Below are positions 32,990 through 44,400 of a DNA stretch of 64,000 nt, piece after piece. Both the position numbers and the translations under genes were made by a program. This DNA comes from Dioscorea cayenensis subsp. rotundata. Its lineage: Eukaryota > Streptophyta > Magnoliopsida > Dioscoreales > Dioscoreaceae. The number at the start of each line of letters is the position of its first letter. Position 1 is the stretch's first letter. The DNA lies in assembly GCF_009730915.1 (NCBI RefSeq), contig NC_052496.1, positions 1,225,875 to 1,289,874 of the forward strand. The letters are read 5' to 3'. Below the pieces are notes generated by a model. That model saw only the letters and a program-made list of their open reading frames with translations, was not told the origin of the DNA and did no database searches.

Positions 32990-33842
32990 CCAAGCCTTCT
33001 TGAGAGGAGGAGGGGGGTATGCATAAATTATCAACGATCAAAGTTATTAACAAATGGTCCACTGTTTCCTTTGTCTCTTGGCAAAGTATGCACATAGTTG
33101 TTGAGATTTTGTTACAACCACACTTTGCGAGGTTTTTCAAGGTCAGGGTTAATTTATCACCCTAGGCAAGCCAATTGAAAATTTTAATTTTAAGAGGGCA
33201 AGTTTCTTCCCACATGGGTTTACTAAGAGGGCATCTAAAGCCACTATCGTTTAGGAAATTGTAGAAGGGTTTAATTGAGAAGGCCTCATTTATGCTCAAA
33301 TGCCAGGATTTTCAGTGTACACCTTTATTTAACATTGAGTTGACTTAGTCTTAAAGATCAAGAAAAATGTTGTTAAGGTGGACCATTGGCATTAACTGGA
33401 ATTCATAAATTGTGCTAGCTGGGTTTTGCTTTGCTTGAAAGATATCTGGCTAGATGTTTTTGGGCGCCTTACCCTCAATCCATCTATTGAGCCTGAATAG
33501 AGTGGATTTGATATTGTGTCGACTCTTTAAAGAAACCAGGTTGGCGGTTTAATATGCCTTCCAGAAGAATGATTTCTTATTTGGTGAAGTGTGGAATAGT
33601 AATTCTAATCGTTCGAACCTATTATAGTTGAAAATTACCATCGGTGACTAACACCATATTTTTCAAGAAGAGAGCTTCCAACACCATTTGCCCAAAAGGG
33701 CATGATTGAAATCTCGTAAGTTGAGCACTCCCCATTCCTTTATTTTGTAGATTTGTGACCATGAAACAAAGTGACATTTTGAACATGAAAGATCCCTATG
33801 AGTTTTATCAATCTCTTGGGTTACCCATATTGGTAGTTCAAA
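32990..33842 (-). mobile_element. Older decayed LINE remnant (reverse transcriptase C-terminal and zf-RVT region)
   Basis: On the minus strand, 'LPIWVTQEIDKTHR', 'WSQIYKIKEWGVLNLRDFN' and 'ALLGKW' match the post-reverse-transcriptase region of plant LINEs. Further on, around 33000-33200, 'IFNWLA', 'LKNLAKCGC' and 'CILCQETKETVDHLL' mark a zf-RVT zinc-binding domain. Frames are broken many times, and the element belongs to a different, older family than LINE B. LINE B abuts its 5' side, so LINE B may have inserted into it, although I cannot see the continuation beyond 38.94 kb. Confidence 0.65.
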
Positions 33843-33887
33843 AAAATTTTTTTTTTGGAAAAAAGAGCAAAAGCTCAAAAACAAAGA

Positions 33888-36800
33888 TTAAAAGATAAAA
33901 TGACGCCGAGCACACAAATCTTCAAGCCAATGCGGCCGGTCTAAGCCTTGGAAAAACAGAGAGAGCTGATTGCAATTTCTTCGGAAAGAAGCCAGCGCGT
34001 CCGCGATTTCATTGTCCTCCCTAGGAATAGTCTCAATGAAAAGGTGAGGGAAGAGACCCAGGTTCCTTTTCAACAACTGGTAATCCTCTTTGATATGCCA
34101 AGCGGTACAAACGTTGAAGTTCTTAAGGAGTTGAGCAACACCAACACAATCACAAAGAAGACTAGTAGGGAGCCATCCGTTCGAGATACAAAGTTGCAAA
34201 GCGAGGTTGATCGCAGGGAATTCAGCCATGATGGGGGAAGATGCAACCGCAGCTTTGGAACCTGCAATCAGAATGTGGTTCATAATAGAAATGATGATGA
34301 AACCTAATCCCGCAGACCTAGATTCCATACACCACGATGCATTAGTGAAAATTTTAATGAATTTGTTTAAGTGATAAGTTCTGGAAAACTCCCTGAAGGG
34401 GAATGTAGAGCGATTGCAGTGCATATTCCACGCATTGGGAACAATCGAACTGAAGTTGATAGGTTGATCACGGAAAATTAGTTTACATCTGGATTTCTAG
34501 ATGATCCAGGCAACAACAACAATAAGAGCCTTAACACGCAGGTCAATATCTCTCCCATAAACATTCTTTAAAAGCCAGCTGCCAGAGTTGAGAGTAAGAA
34601 TATCATTTTGATTCCAGCCAATCCTAGCGAACACATCATGCCAATAGCAACTGATTTTGGAACATTTCCAAATCAAATGCTCAGCAGTTTCATCAGCAAG
34701 ACCACACAAAGGGCAAGTAATTCTGGGGCCAATGTTGAGCTAATATAAGTAATCCCTCGTGGAAAGTCTCCCATGCGCAAGCTTCCAAAGAAAGACCTTG
34801 ACACGAGGAAGGGTAGGGAGTTTCCAAATAATCGACCAGCCCATCCAAGAGGTTTTAGTAATATTAGAACTTGAAGCATGATCATAAACTGAAGAGGCAA
34901 TAGAAGCTTAGCAAGAATGAAATCTCCAGACCCAAAGATTAGAACCATCCTCAATGATATTTAAATTCTCAATACTATTCCAATTAATATTGTTACCAAA
35001 CAAGCTTCTGATGGAGGCAGGACAAAACCCATTAGACTCTAAGAGATTAGGAAACATTAAATCCTCTCGATTATCAATAGACATGTTTAAAAAAGTAGGT
35101 TTTTTGGCAATAGGAAGGTCGAAAATACAAGGATCATGCCAAAGATCAATGGTCTCAGGGTTACAGGAAAGAAGCTTTATGTTAGGTCTAAGAAAGTTTG
35201 CAGAGTTGCAAACAGATTTGTAAAACCACGAGGAGTTAGAAACATGCTTCGGGTTCCAAAGATGCCAACCCCTGTACATAGATTTGAAAATATCGACCCA
35301 AATTTTGTTATCAGAATTGAGAAGGGAGAAAACATTTTTGGCCATGAGCGAGTGCTTAACATATCTCAGATTCCGAATTCCCAAGCCCCCCTCAGACTTT
35401 TTAAGTGTAGTAACTGCCCACCCAACTGAATGAAAGCCATGATTGCTGCCAGTTCTACCCCAAAGGAAATTTCCTAGCAAGTTTGGAAATATTGTCCAGG
35501 ACGGAATTGGAGAGGTTCATAACCGAAAGGATGTAATTAGGTATCGCAAAAATTGTGCTATTAATAAGGATGGTTTTGCCCGCAGTAGTAAGAGAAGAGT
35601 GGTTCCAAGAATTCAAAGTATTTTTAACTCTGTTAGGAATGTGGGTGAGCTGATTAGAGAGCAGTCTCCAAGGGGAGGTGGGCACACCAAGATAATTGAA
35701 AGGGAAGCTCCCTAATTTAATCCCAAGAATTCGAGAAATCGAGTTGGCAAGCTTATTGTTACATCAGGAATGGACAAAGATGGCTGATTTAAGAGGATTA
35801 GGCTTTTGACCAGAGATCTCCTGGTAAATTTTGAGGCAAAGAAGGCAATTTCGGGCTGAATTCCGAGAGGCATTAGTAACCAAAATGAGATCGTCAACAA
35901 ACATAAGAAGGTTAAAATTTCTAGGAAGATTAGAGTTGAAACCCTGAACCAACCCCATAGAGAGAGCTTTATTAAGAATGGCCGAGAGGTTCTGGGAGAC
36001 TAACAGGAAAAGCAGGGGGGAGAGAGGATCCCCCTGCCGAGCACCGCTATTGCTATTAAACCAAGAAGTGTGCCGACCATTAATAATAAAGGAGAAAAAA
36101 GTAGAGGAAAGACAAGCCTGGACCCAAGAAATCCACTTATCAGGAAAATGCATTCTCTGGAGGGTAACAATAATGGCTGGCCATTCAACAGTATCAAAGG
36201 CCTTTTCAATATCGATTTTACAAATCATCCTAGGGGCGACATGGGAATCGATTTCTAAGCTATGCAAGATTTCTTGGGCTGCGATAATGTTATCAATAGC
36301 GCCCCGCCCATGAATGAAACCACACTGCTCAGGTAAATCAATTTGTAACAGACATTGCAAAGAGAGATTGGTCTAAAATCTTTAACAGAAATAGGGTGGC
36401 TGATTTTGGGAATTAACACAACATAGGTTTTGCCCCAAGAGTGAGGAAGGGAACCATTGTTAAAAAAACAAGAGATAGCATTGAAGAGGTGAGTCCCAAG
36501 TAAATTTCAGTAAAAAAGATAGAATTCCACATTCATGCCTTCAGGACCAGGACGTTTGCCCCGGGACATAGACTTGAGATTACGAAAAACTTCTCCCATG
36601 GAAATGGATCTAATTAAGGACTCATGATCTATGTCCGAAAGGGTAGGTAAATCATCTGGTAAGGCATGCCTATAGAATTCAAGAGACTTAGAAGAAGAGG
36701 AAGACCAGAGATCTTTATAGTAATGAAGAAAACAGCTATCAATATTAGATTGCTTAGTAAAGATATTATCCGAGAGGTCTTTGATCGCATTGATCCTGTT

Positions 36801-37926
36801 TTTATGCCTACGGACTTTGACCGTGTTGTGAAAATATCTGGTATTAGAGTCACCCAAGTTCATCCATTGCAATTTGGCTCTTTGCCCCCAATATATGTTT
36901 TGTTGTCTCAACAGAGCGTTTTGCCTATTGTAGAGGGCATGTAACCAGACACCATTCCAGTTGTCAAACAGATTCATGTCTTCCTCCTCAATTTTCTTTA
37001 TCTCGGCCTGAATGTTGTTAAGTTCATCATCAATGTAGCCCAGGCCAGAACGCTTCCACCTGAGGATATTTAATTTGGTGTTAGCAATACAACTTATAAA
37101 GGATGGCAAGTTAGAAGTAGAAGGATCAGAATTCCAAGCTTTGATCACACTGTTGTGGCAACCCTCATAGTTAAGCCAGTAATTGTCGAATCTGAAAACA
37201 TTGTTGGAAACATTAGTAGAGTTACGGGCATTTAAATAAAGAAGGGAATGATCCGAGTTTGTGCGAGGGAGATGGTGAATAGTGAAGTTTTTGAAATTGA
37301 TAATCCACTTGGTGCTGGCAAGAAAGCGGTCAAGTCTGGCCCAACGGCGAGCAAGACCCTGTTGGCCATTACACCAAGTAAACTGAGGTCCAGTGAAACC
37401 CAAATCATGCAGATTATTATCCAAAATAAAATTAGAAAACAACTTAGCTTTACTGGCATAGTTCCTAAACTCTCCCCCTTATGCTCCTCAGAATTGGTGA
37501 TGGCATTGAAATCACCATTAAGAAGCCAGGGGAAGTCAAGCAGAGAAATTTTATTAAGAGAGCGCCAAAGACGCTTATGTTCAGAGATCACCAGGGAATT
37601 ATGGATAGTGGAGAGGATCCAGGTTTCATTATTGGTCGAGATCACCAGATGAAGGGCCGCACGAGAAACTGCAACCTGAGTAACGGTGCCCACCGAAGTG
37701 TTCCAAAGAACCAAGATACCTCCGGAGAGACTGGAAGAGTGAATAGCAGCCCATTCCCAATTCCTTTCCACCGAGAGCAATAACGTTATATTCTAAGAGG
37801 GTCAGTTTTGGTTTCAACTAGGCAGATGAAGTTGGGGTGCTTTTTCTCCATCAAATCTTTAATTCTATTCATCGTATTAAGGTTGGAGAGGCCTCTGCAA
37901 TTCCAAGAGAAAATTTTTAAATCCAT
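33888..37926 (-). pseudogene. LINE B ORF2: endonuclease, reverse transcriptase, zf-RVT, RNase H (broken)
   Basis: The start at 37926 ('MDLKIFSWNCRGLSNL') opens the endonuclease, which hits a stop after 'CLVETKTDPLRI' near 37795. It resumes in another frame (37780-37232: 'WLLNGDFNAI'; 37442-36507: 'FTWCNGQQ', 'RLDRFLAS', 'NSDHSLLYL', then the 'RGKRPGPEGMNVEF' edge of the reverse transcriptase). The reverse transcriptase core is 36360-35764 ('KIDIEKAFDTVEW', active site FVDD near 35888-35902). Its C-terminal part is 35480-34908 and the zf-RVT region is 34709-34497 ('CGLADETAEHLIWKC'). RNase H is 34424-33888 ('IFTNASW', 'AEFPAINLAL', 'IPREDNEIADALA'). The first RNase H catalytic Asp is Asn, and the second position of the reverse transcriptase box is Val where LINE A and LINE C have Ala. 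Confidence 0.78.
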
Positions 37927-38031
37927 GAAAAGCATTGTGAAGAAAATAATAATAGAGAAGAACTAGTAAATCATCTATTGATCGGGGAGCTTCTCCCTTT
38001 TTTTGGTTTCATGCTTCTTTTGGATGGAGCT

Positions 38032-38922
38032 CTACGAGCAATGGTCTGCAGATTTAGCATCCTTCTGGTAAAGAGAAAGAGTCATGTCGTCGTCAACCTC
38101 CTGTGATGAGCCAGGATCATCAGAGGAAAAGTCTTCCATTGAGCGGTCACTATGGGGAAATTCAGCCAAAACTTGCACCATCTTTTCAACTACCATTAGA
38201 TGACTATCTTCAGGCAGTAACTGTGAAGAGGAAGTTTGAAGGTTCACTGAAGTCAAAAGCATAGGTTGGGGAAGGTTAGGGTCTTTTGAAAAACTCAGAG
38301 AGGGTGGCGGGGTCTCAAAGGAGGGAGGCGGATCCAACGGGTGATTTTTCTGATTTCCCAGGTGGAGAGGAGCATTGGGAGCCGGTGAAGCCCTGTTGGA
38401 AGTGACAGCAGGAATGACCAAAGCGGAAGGCGCGAAGGTCGCCTTGGAACTAGGGTCAATGGCGCTCCTTACAACGGATAGCCCAAAAGGCGCTACCTCG
38501 GAACCAGAAACACCACCATCACCTTTCAAATTGTTCTCAACGGGAGGAAGAGCCTCGAGATTATCAACAGAAGGATTTGGGTTAAACGGAAAATAACAAG
38601 AAGCCCCCTCCAAATTTAATTGCTTGCCACGTGTCTCCTGCAAATGAGAGGAATCAACCACGTGTTGGCCTGAAGCCCATGTAGTAGGCCACCTGTCAAG
38701 CCCTCCATCGTCGTCTCCGGAGTGGCCCCTAGGAATAGGGTTTCTCGTTCCTCCCCTGTCATCACCCCGGCCCCTCGAGGCTAGCTGCCGACGTCGTGGC
38801 TTTAACCAGGGGCCAAATTCCTCCGTCTCCGAATCCGGCAAGGACACCGGCTCCACAACAAAGCCATCCTGTATTTTGTCTGCCTCATTGACATTTAGGG
38901 AATAACTGAAAGGACTGATCAA
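38032..38922 (-). pseudogene. LINE B ORF1, C-terminal half only
   Basis: This fragment begins just before the family motif 'FGPWLKPRRRQLASRGRG', so the N-terminal DUF4283 and CCHC domains are lost. A long Pro/Ser-rich linker follows. It ends with an acidic segment and DDDMTLSLYQ, the same end motif as in LINE A and LINE C. The methionine at its start is internal, so the apparent start is not a real one. Confidence 0.7.
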
Positions 38923-39175
38923 TATTATGTATGCACCTTCATATTGGGAAGAGCCCCTTACTCGGATTCAAAGTGCTTTCTCATGAAATTAATACAATAA
39001 CAATTTTCATTTGACTTTTGTGAGTTTGCTTTTTTTTTTATTATTTTTTAATTATTTTTTTATTTTTTAGCTATTGAAGAAATCTCTTTGTGGTGGAGAT
39101 AGGTTATAGTTTGCCAAATTATTACTACTATAAAATTTTGCGTCTCTCTCGGTTATTATATTTATTTTCTACTTG

Positions 39176-39177
<2 letters not shown>

Positions 39178-39232
<55 letters not shown>
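39178..39232. repeat. (ATT)n microsatellite
   Basis: About 18 ATT units in a row in gene-free spacer. Confidence 0.9.
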
Positions 39233-40064
39233 GGCTATTAGTGCAAATATTGCATAAGGGTAAACGATAATTTTTTTCATTCATGCTTGATGTTTTCTTT
39301 ATGTCTAACTATTGGAATTGAATACTCAGTGGTCTCAATGTGTATAATGAAGGGAACTGAAATTCTGAGGGTAGTAACCTCTACCCTTCACACATTTTTT
39401 TTATTTTTTATTTTTTAAAAATTTCGTAGTGCAAATGGTCCACAAGATAAGATGGCGGAACATGGGTGATCGTTCTTGAGCATAAATCCATGTGCAAGAT
39501 ATTTTGACTAAACAAAATTATACATTAACTTATTTATAAACTGAGGACAAATGGCATTTAATAAGATTTACACATGCATAGAAAGAATAAATTGCGCCAC
39601 AAAGACATAATAGTAACGGGATGTGTGGGCTTGCATGCAATATGCAAAGAGAATCAACGTGCCGGTCGCGGGGGAGTGACTAGTCATTCCTTGGACAATA
39701 TAATGGAGGAGCACCGCATGCGTAAAGAAGAGGTAACTGGTTGATCAGGAGAAGAATCTTTTATATCCTCCTGCACGCATAATTGATACATAGGTGATAG
39801 GTATATATGGGCTTTTGTCAAAGGTTTCACTCTCAGCAACACCAAGAGCTAGAAAGACCAAGTGACCAGTGCCAATGGATGAGAGGCACCCCCAATCCTG
39901 GTCCTCCTGCTCTATAATTTAAGGTCCCACAACCGATAATGCCCACCCACCACTAGCCATTCATTACACACATTGCTCCTCTCTCTCTCTCTCTCTCTCT
40001 CTCATCACTCCGAATTAATCCAATGTTATTATTGACTAAATCAATGATTAGGATTCAAACTAAT

Positions 40065-40072
<8 letters not shown>

Positions 40073-40128
<56 letters not shown>
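40073..40128. repeat. (AT)n microsatellite
   Basis: About 28 AT units, uninterrupted. Confidence 0.92.
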
Positions 40129-40129
<1 letters not shown>

Positions 40130-40643
40130 TTGTTTAGTGGACATGATAAACACGATAGGATATGATAGATTATCATATCTTGTATTTAGTGAGCCAATAA
40201 GATATGATTGTATTATCCTTTTGACTCACATTATTCTACCGCCTACATGATAATTGTCATTTTATTTGGTTACTCTCTCCTTAATCTAAGGTTTAATTGT
40301 ATCTCTTCTTTGATCTTTGAACCAGAGACTTGGGAAAAAAACTTGTCAATAACTAGTTAGACACCAATTTCACCAGAGCTTCTCGCATCCGAAGGCTTGT
40401 CGATCTAGTGCTTAAATATATTGTTTTTCATCTAAATTTTTTCTTAGATCATGTGTTCAAATTGGATGATTTTTTATTTCTATCTAATTGATTTTAATGT
40501 GATATGTTTTATTTTGCTACATATATGAATTATGGGTTCTTATAAAGAATAATTTTATCTATTTTATCATGTCCATATCCTTTCCTACTCATATCTAATC
40601 CTTACATCCTATCCACCAATATCCTATTTTCTCCACCAAATTG

Positions 40644-40647
<4 letters not shown>

Positions 40648-40713
<66 letters not shown>
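40648..40713. repeat. (AT)n microsatellite
   Basis: About 33 AT units, the longest pure dinucleotide run in the window. Confidence 0.92.
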
Positions 40714-40715
<2 letters not shown>

Positions 40716-41177
40716 CAATTAGAACGGATAAACCATGCCACTTTTAAAAAATTAAAAATAACCAAAGTATTTATAACCTAGCGGTATATAGTTCCACTGT
40801 AAAAATCAAAGGTGACACATTCAAAAGTTTCGAATTAAAGATTTAATAGAAACAATAGTGGTAACGGTTTATCATGTTGTGGGTGTAAGTTCTCATCCAA
40901 ATCTTTCGACTCTGATTGAGGGTGATTGAGGGTGTTTGGGCTATATAATCAATTCTCAACTTGTGCATATGAGTCTGATACATGGTTTCTCCATATTTTG
41001 TAAAATAAATAAATAAATAAATAAATAAAACCAACAAATTAGGCTCCTTAGCAAATGAAGTTATATTTTGATGTTTTTTTTTGGTTGGCTTTGGAATGGT
41101 TGAATCGGTAATTCATCAATGGTGAGACCGTGCTTCGAGCACAAGGCCCAAACAGTACTGTGGACATGGTGGTGGGC

Positions 41178-41210
41178 CACGTGGTAACTCTGGGCCTCTC
41201 ATCTCACGTG
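41178..41210. promoter_or_regulatory. Two G-boxes upstream of BADC
   Basis: CACGTG occurs at 41178-41183 and 41205-41210, with a TGGGCC word between them, about 230-260 bases before the BADC ATG. G-boxes are known sites for bZIP and bHLH (light, abscisic acid, clock) factors. The paired arrangement makes chance less likely, but function is not shown. Confidence 0.5.
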
Positions 41211-41382
41211 CTTCCAAAGCGCGGGCCAGAAATCATGAACGGTCGAGATCAGTTTGGATTGGAACGGATGAATTCCAAGGGAAAGTCCGTGGCGGCTCCA
41301 AATCTCTCTCCCTCTCTCGAAAGGAGAAGGTGTGTGACCGTGGTCCGTGGGTGTCTACACTAGCCTTCCTGCTTCCCAAGAG

Positions 41383-41411
41383 AAAGAGAGAGAAAGAGAG
41401 AGAGAGAGAGA
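41383..41411. repeat. (GA)n tract in the BADC leader
   Basis: A GA-rich run (AGAA interruptions, then about 7 GA units) ends 30 bases before the ATG, so it is probably transcribed in the 5' UTR. Confidence 0.8.
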
Positions 41412-41440
41412 AACAAGGAAGCGGAGACTGAGCGTCATCC

Positions 41441-44400
41441 ATGGCTTCTTGTAAGTTGATATTCCATACCTAGTTACCTACCAAACCCCCGTTTATTCTC
41501 AGGAAAAGTTAAGTTGCATATAAACTGTTTATCATGATACCCAATGAAAGCCAATTCGTATTCTCCTTCTTCTTCTTCTTCTTCTTCTTCTTCTTCATGT
41601 CTTTTTCAATTATATTTTTTTGGTGTTGATTTACTCTTCCACTGTGTTTTTTCCCATTGCATTTATTAATGTGACCACCAGGAATAGGATGATGCGTGTT
41701 GTATTATTAGCCGAGCCGGTCGGCATTGCATATTTATGCTTTCGCTAGACAGGTATTATGGTATACTTACTTGAATTAATGGCCACATATGAATGATAGG
41801 GGTATTTCCTAGTTGGAAAATTCGACCCAGAATTTCTTGTTTTTTCTCATAAAATCCTCAGTGTTATGTTTTGAGGTATAAATTTTGCATGTGTTAACAA
41901 TATTGGTTGATGAAGTATCCATCCATCCATCCATCCATCCACGAGCATCAAATGTTATTCTGTCATTAGGAATGTGGCACCTACATAGACATGCCTTTTT
42001 TTTTAAATTCTAAATACTAGAAGTACTAATATACAGGCCATTTGAATGTCTCCAGTCCAAACATGCACACCAGACATATCTCACTCTGTCAGTTTCGTGA
42101 ATGCTCTCCTGACCATCTCCTTTGTCACTGGCTTGCTTGTGTCTTAAGCAAGATTGGACATTCTTTGCTGACCTTGCAGTATCTAATTGTTTCATGAGTC
42201 ACAGAAACATCCTACTGTTTCTATAACACTTCACAACCAATGAATGGTTTCACATCATAAATCCTAATAATCCTTCAGTACGGGTTAACACCAGACATAA
42301 TTATTGGAGCATTTTAGAGAGTTTGCTGCCAGTCAACAAGTTATTCAAAATTATCTTCTCCTACATCCCTGAAGTAATCTTCTAATTTTGTTATTATCTC
42401 ATGCGATGCAGGGAGAAATATATTTGTCAATACCATTGCTTCCACATATTTTTGTTTAAACTTTAAAGAATATTATGTGTTTTACGTGCTCATTTGTTTA
42501 TCTATTTGTAGAAAATCATATTAGTGAGCCATTGGTAACTAATTCCTGTATGGAACAAGAAATTGGTGCTTTTTTTGGCTCTGCTCACCCTGGGTGGAAG
42601 GACCAGCCTTTCCTGCTTTTGATCATGACTTGCATCCTGTTTTATTTGTTATATCTTCTTCTTCTTCTTAGGAATATGGTATAGCCATTTTTGTAGAGGA
42701 AGGAAAAAAAGTGTTTGACGCTATTAAGATACTCCTTGATGCTTATTTGGAGTGCATCACATGTTCTATGTTCTTTGAGCTTAAAATCTCTGCAATAACC
42801 TTGAAATGCTTTCCAAAGTAGCACTTGTTTTACTATCTGCACGACCTCTATTTCATTCAAAATGTAGAATCCATTCTTTAAAGTGAAGAATTTTACAAAT
42901 TATCGTTCCCTGTTCTTTGAACTCATTTCTGATGTCATACTTCCAGGTAGCCTAGGAGCTTCTACAAATACCATATTACCCAACCTACTGTCTGGCTTCA
43001 AGAAGATTAAATGCTCAAGACTGGATATAACTTTTAAGGTCAATTCTGCTGGAGTGCAAACCTCATTTGGGCTGAGAGGAATTCAATTAAGCCCTGACCA
43101 AGTCCATGGCACAAAGTTTAGTTGGAAGTCTTTGCGGCCTGCATATCCAATTGTTGTAAACTGTGGCATATCTTCTGCAAGTATGTTCTTTTGTTAGTAC
43201 ATATTACTCTTTGAGGGTTTAAGGATTACTGAAATACGAATTGCTTGATATTTCACTGCAGTTTTTTTGTGTATTCTGTTTTTAATAACTTTTATTTATG
43301 TGTTCTATTTTCTTGTTATAGGTGCTTATCATGTATTGCATAATATTAACTTGTTTGTCAAGATTTTTTTGCGAAGCACTTTTTGTCTTGTTACTTTTCT
43401 TAATGCTGTTCTGTTATTTAGAAGTTTGGATGTATTACCTACCAAGTCATGGTTAACAGTGCTCTTGACATTTATGGCTTGCACATCTCCACATTCTAAA
43501 AAAACTCAACAAAGGAAGGACAAAGTGTTAGATATTCACCGGAAGATTTTATTTCATTTTATTATTGCTGCTCTGTATAGACATTTTTCTTAAATAGAGT
43601 AATATGTCTATTCTCATAACTTGGACTTATATTTATTTATATCTGGACTGGCAGAGAATGGTATAGAAGTTGGCGCTTTGGAAGAAGAGAAATCTACCAG
43701 GGATCAGCTTATTCCTTTTTCTCCAGAAGTTTGTAGCCTTTTGAATCTTTGTTGTTAGCTCCAACATAAGCATGGAATTTCAGTATTTTTTTTACCATAT
43801 TCGTGGCTGTTTGTTGTGTGGTTTTGTATTAGCTTGCATTTTACATATCTAAATTTATGCTTGAATTTGCTTTTGTTGAAAGGATAAAAGTGCATGTTGA
43901 CTGCATCATGGTTTTAACATCTTCAACTATATTGTTTCAATGTGATGAGCCTCAAATCACATGCACAACTTTTGCATGTTGCTCAATTGGTTATACTAAC
44001 TTGTTTTTATTTGCACTAGCATTGTTGCAAGTTCAATTTTTTGTTGATGGTAATGACTGTGGTAATTATTTATGGCTTATTTGAGGTTATTATTGTTAAA
44101 GAACCAACTACAATAAGGTTTTCATTCTTCATGTTGTGTTAACCTCAAAAATATGCTTAAAAGAAATTGTGCAGCCAAAGGTGTTTTAGTGTTGAAATTT
44201 AAGTCCATTTTTCACTATTTGTACTTTGACAATTTGACAATGGTGATAGCTTTTCTAGGATAAAATGTGTGTGTGTGTTTTTTTTTGTTGCTTTTTTTCT
44301 TTTGGCAATATTTGTGTGTACATGCATGCTTTTCTCATTTTCTCCTGGTCTATGTTGTATAAAGTGATTAGTGCCTCTTGTTTTTTTCAGGTGGAGTCTT

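Larger units (their letters stand above)
33843..38938 (-). mobile_element. LINE B: 5'-truncated L1-type retrotransposon
   Basis: A minus-strand element. Its 3' A tail appears as a T run at about 33846-33858. It carries ORF2 (37926 down to 33888) and the C-terminal half of ORF1 (38922-38032), but the ORF1 DUF4283 and zinc-knuckle parts are missing, which is typical 5' truncation. Several frameshifts and stops make it inactive. A weak candidate target duplication is CATATTGG, near 33828 and 38940. I could not find a longer one. Confidence 0.8.
38939..41120. other. Spacer between LINE B and the BADC gene
   Basis: No gene is recognised in 2.2 kb. It contains an (ATT)n run at 39178-39232, a (CT)n run near 39981-40003, two very long (AT)n runs (about 40073-40128 and 40648-40713) and AATA repeats near 41005-41028. 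Otherwise it is AT-rich and anonymous. Confidence 0.55.

Noticed and set aside
42475-42684. Open frame inside BADC intron 1
   Set aside because: Lies within the long first intron and has no homology. The MASCSLGA junction explains the gene without it.
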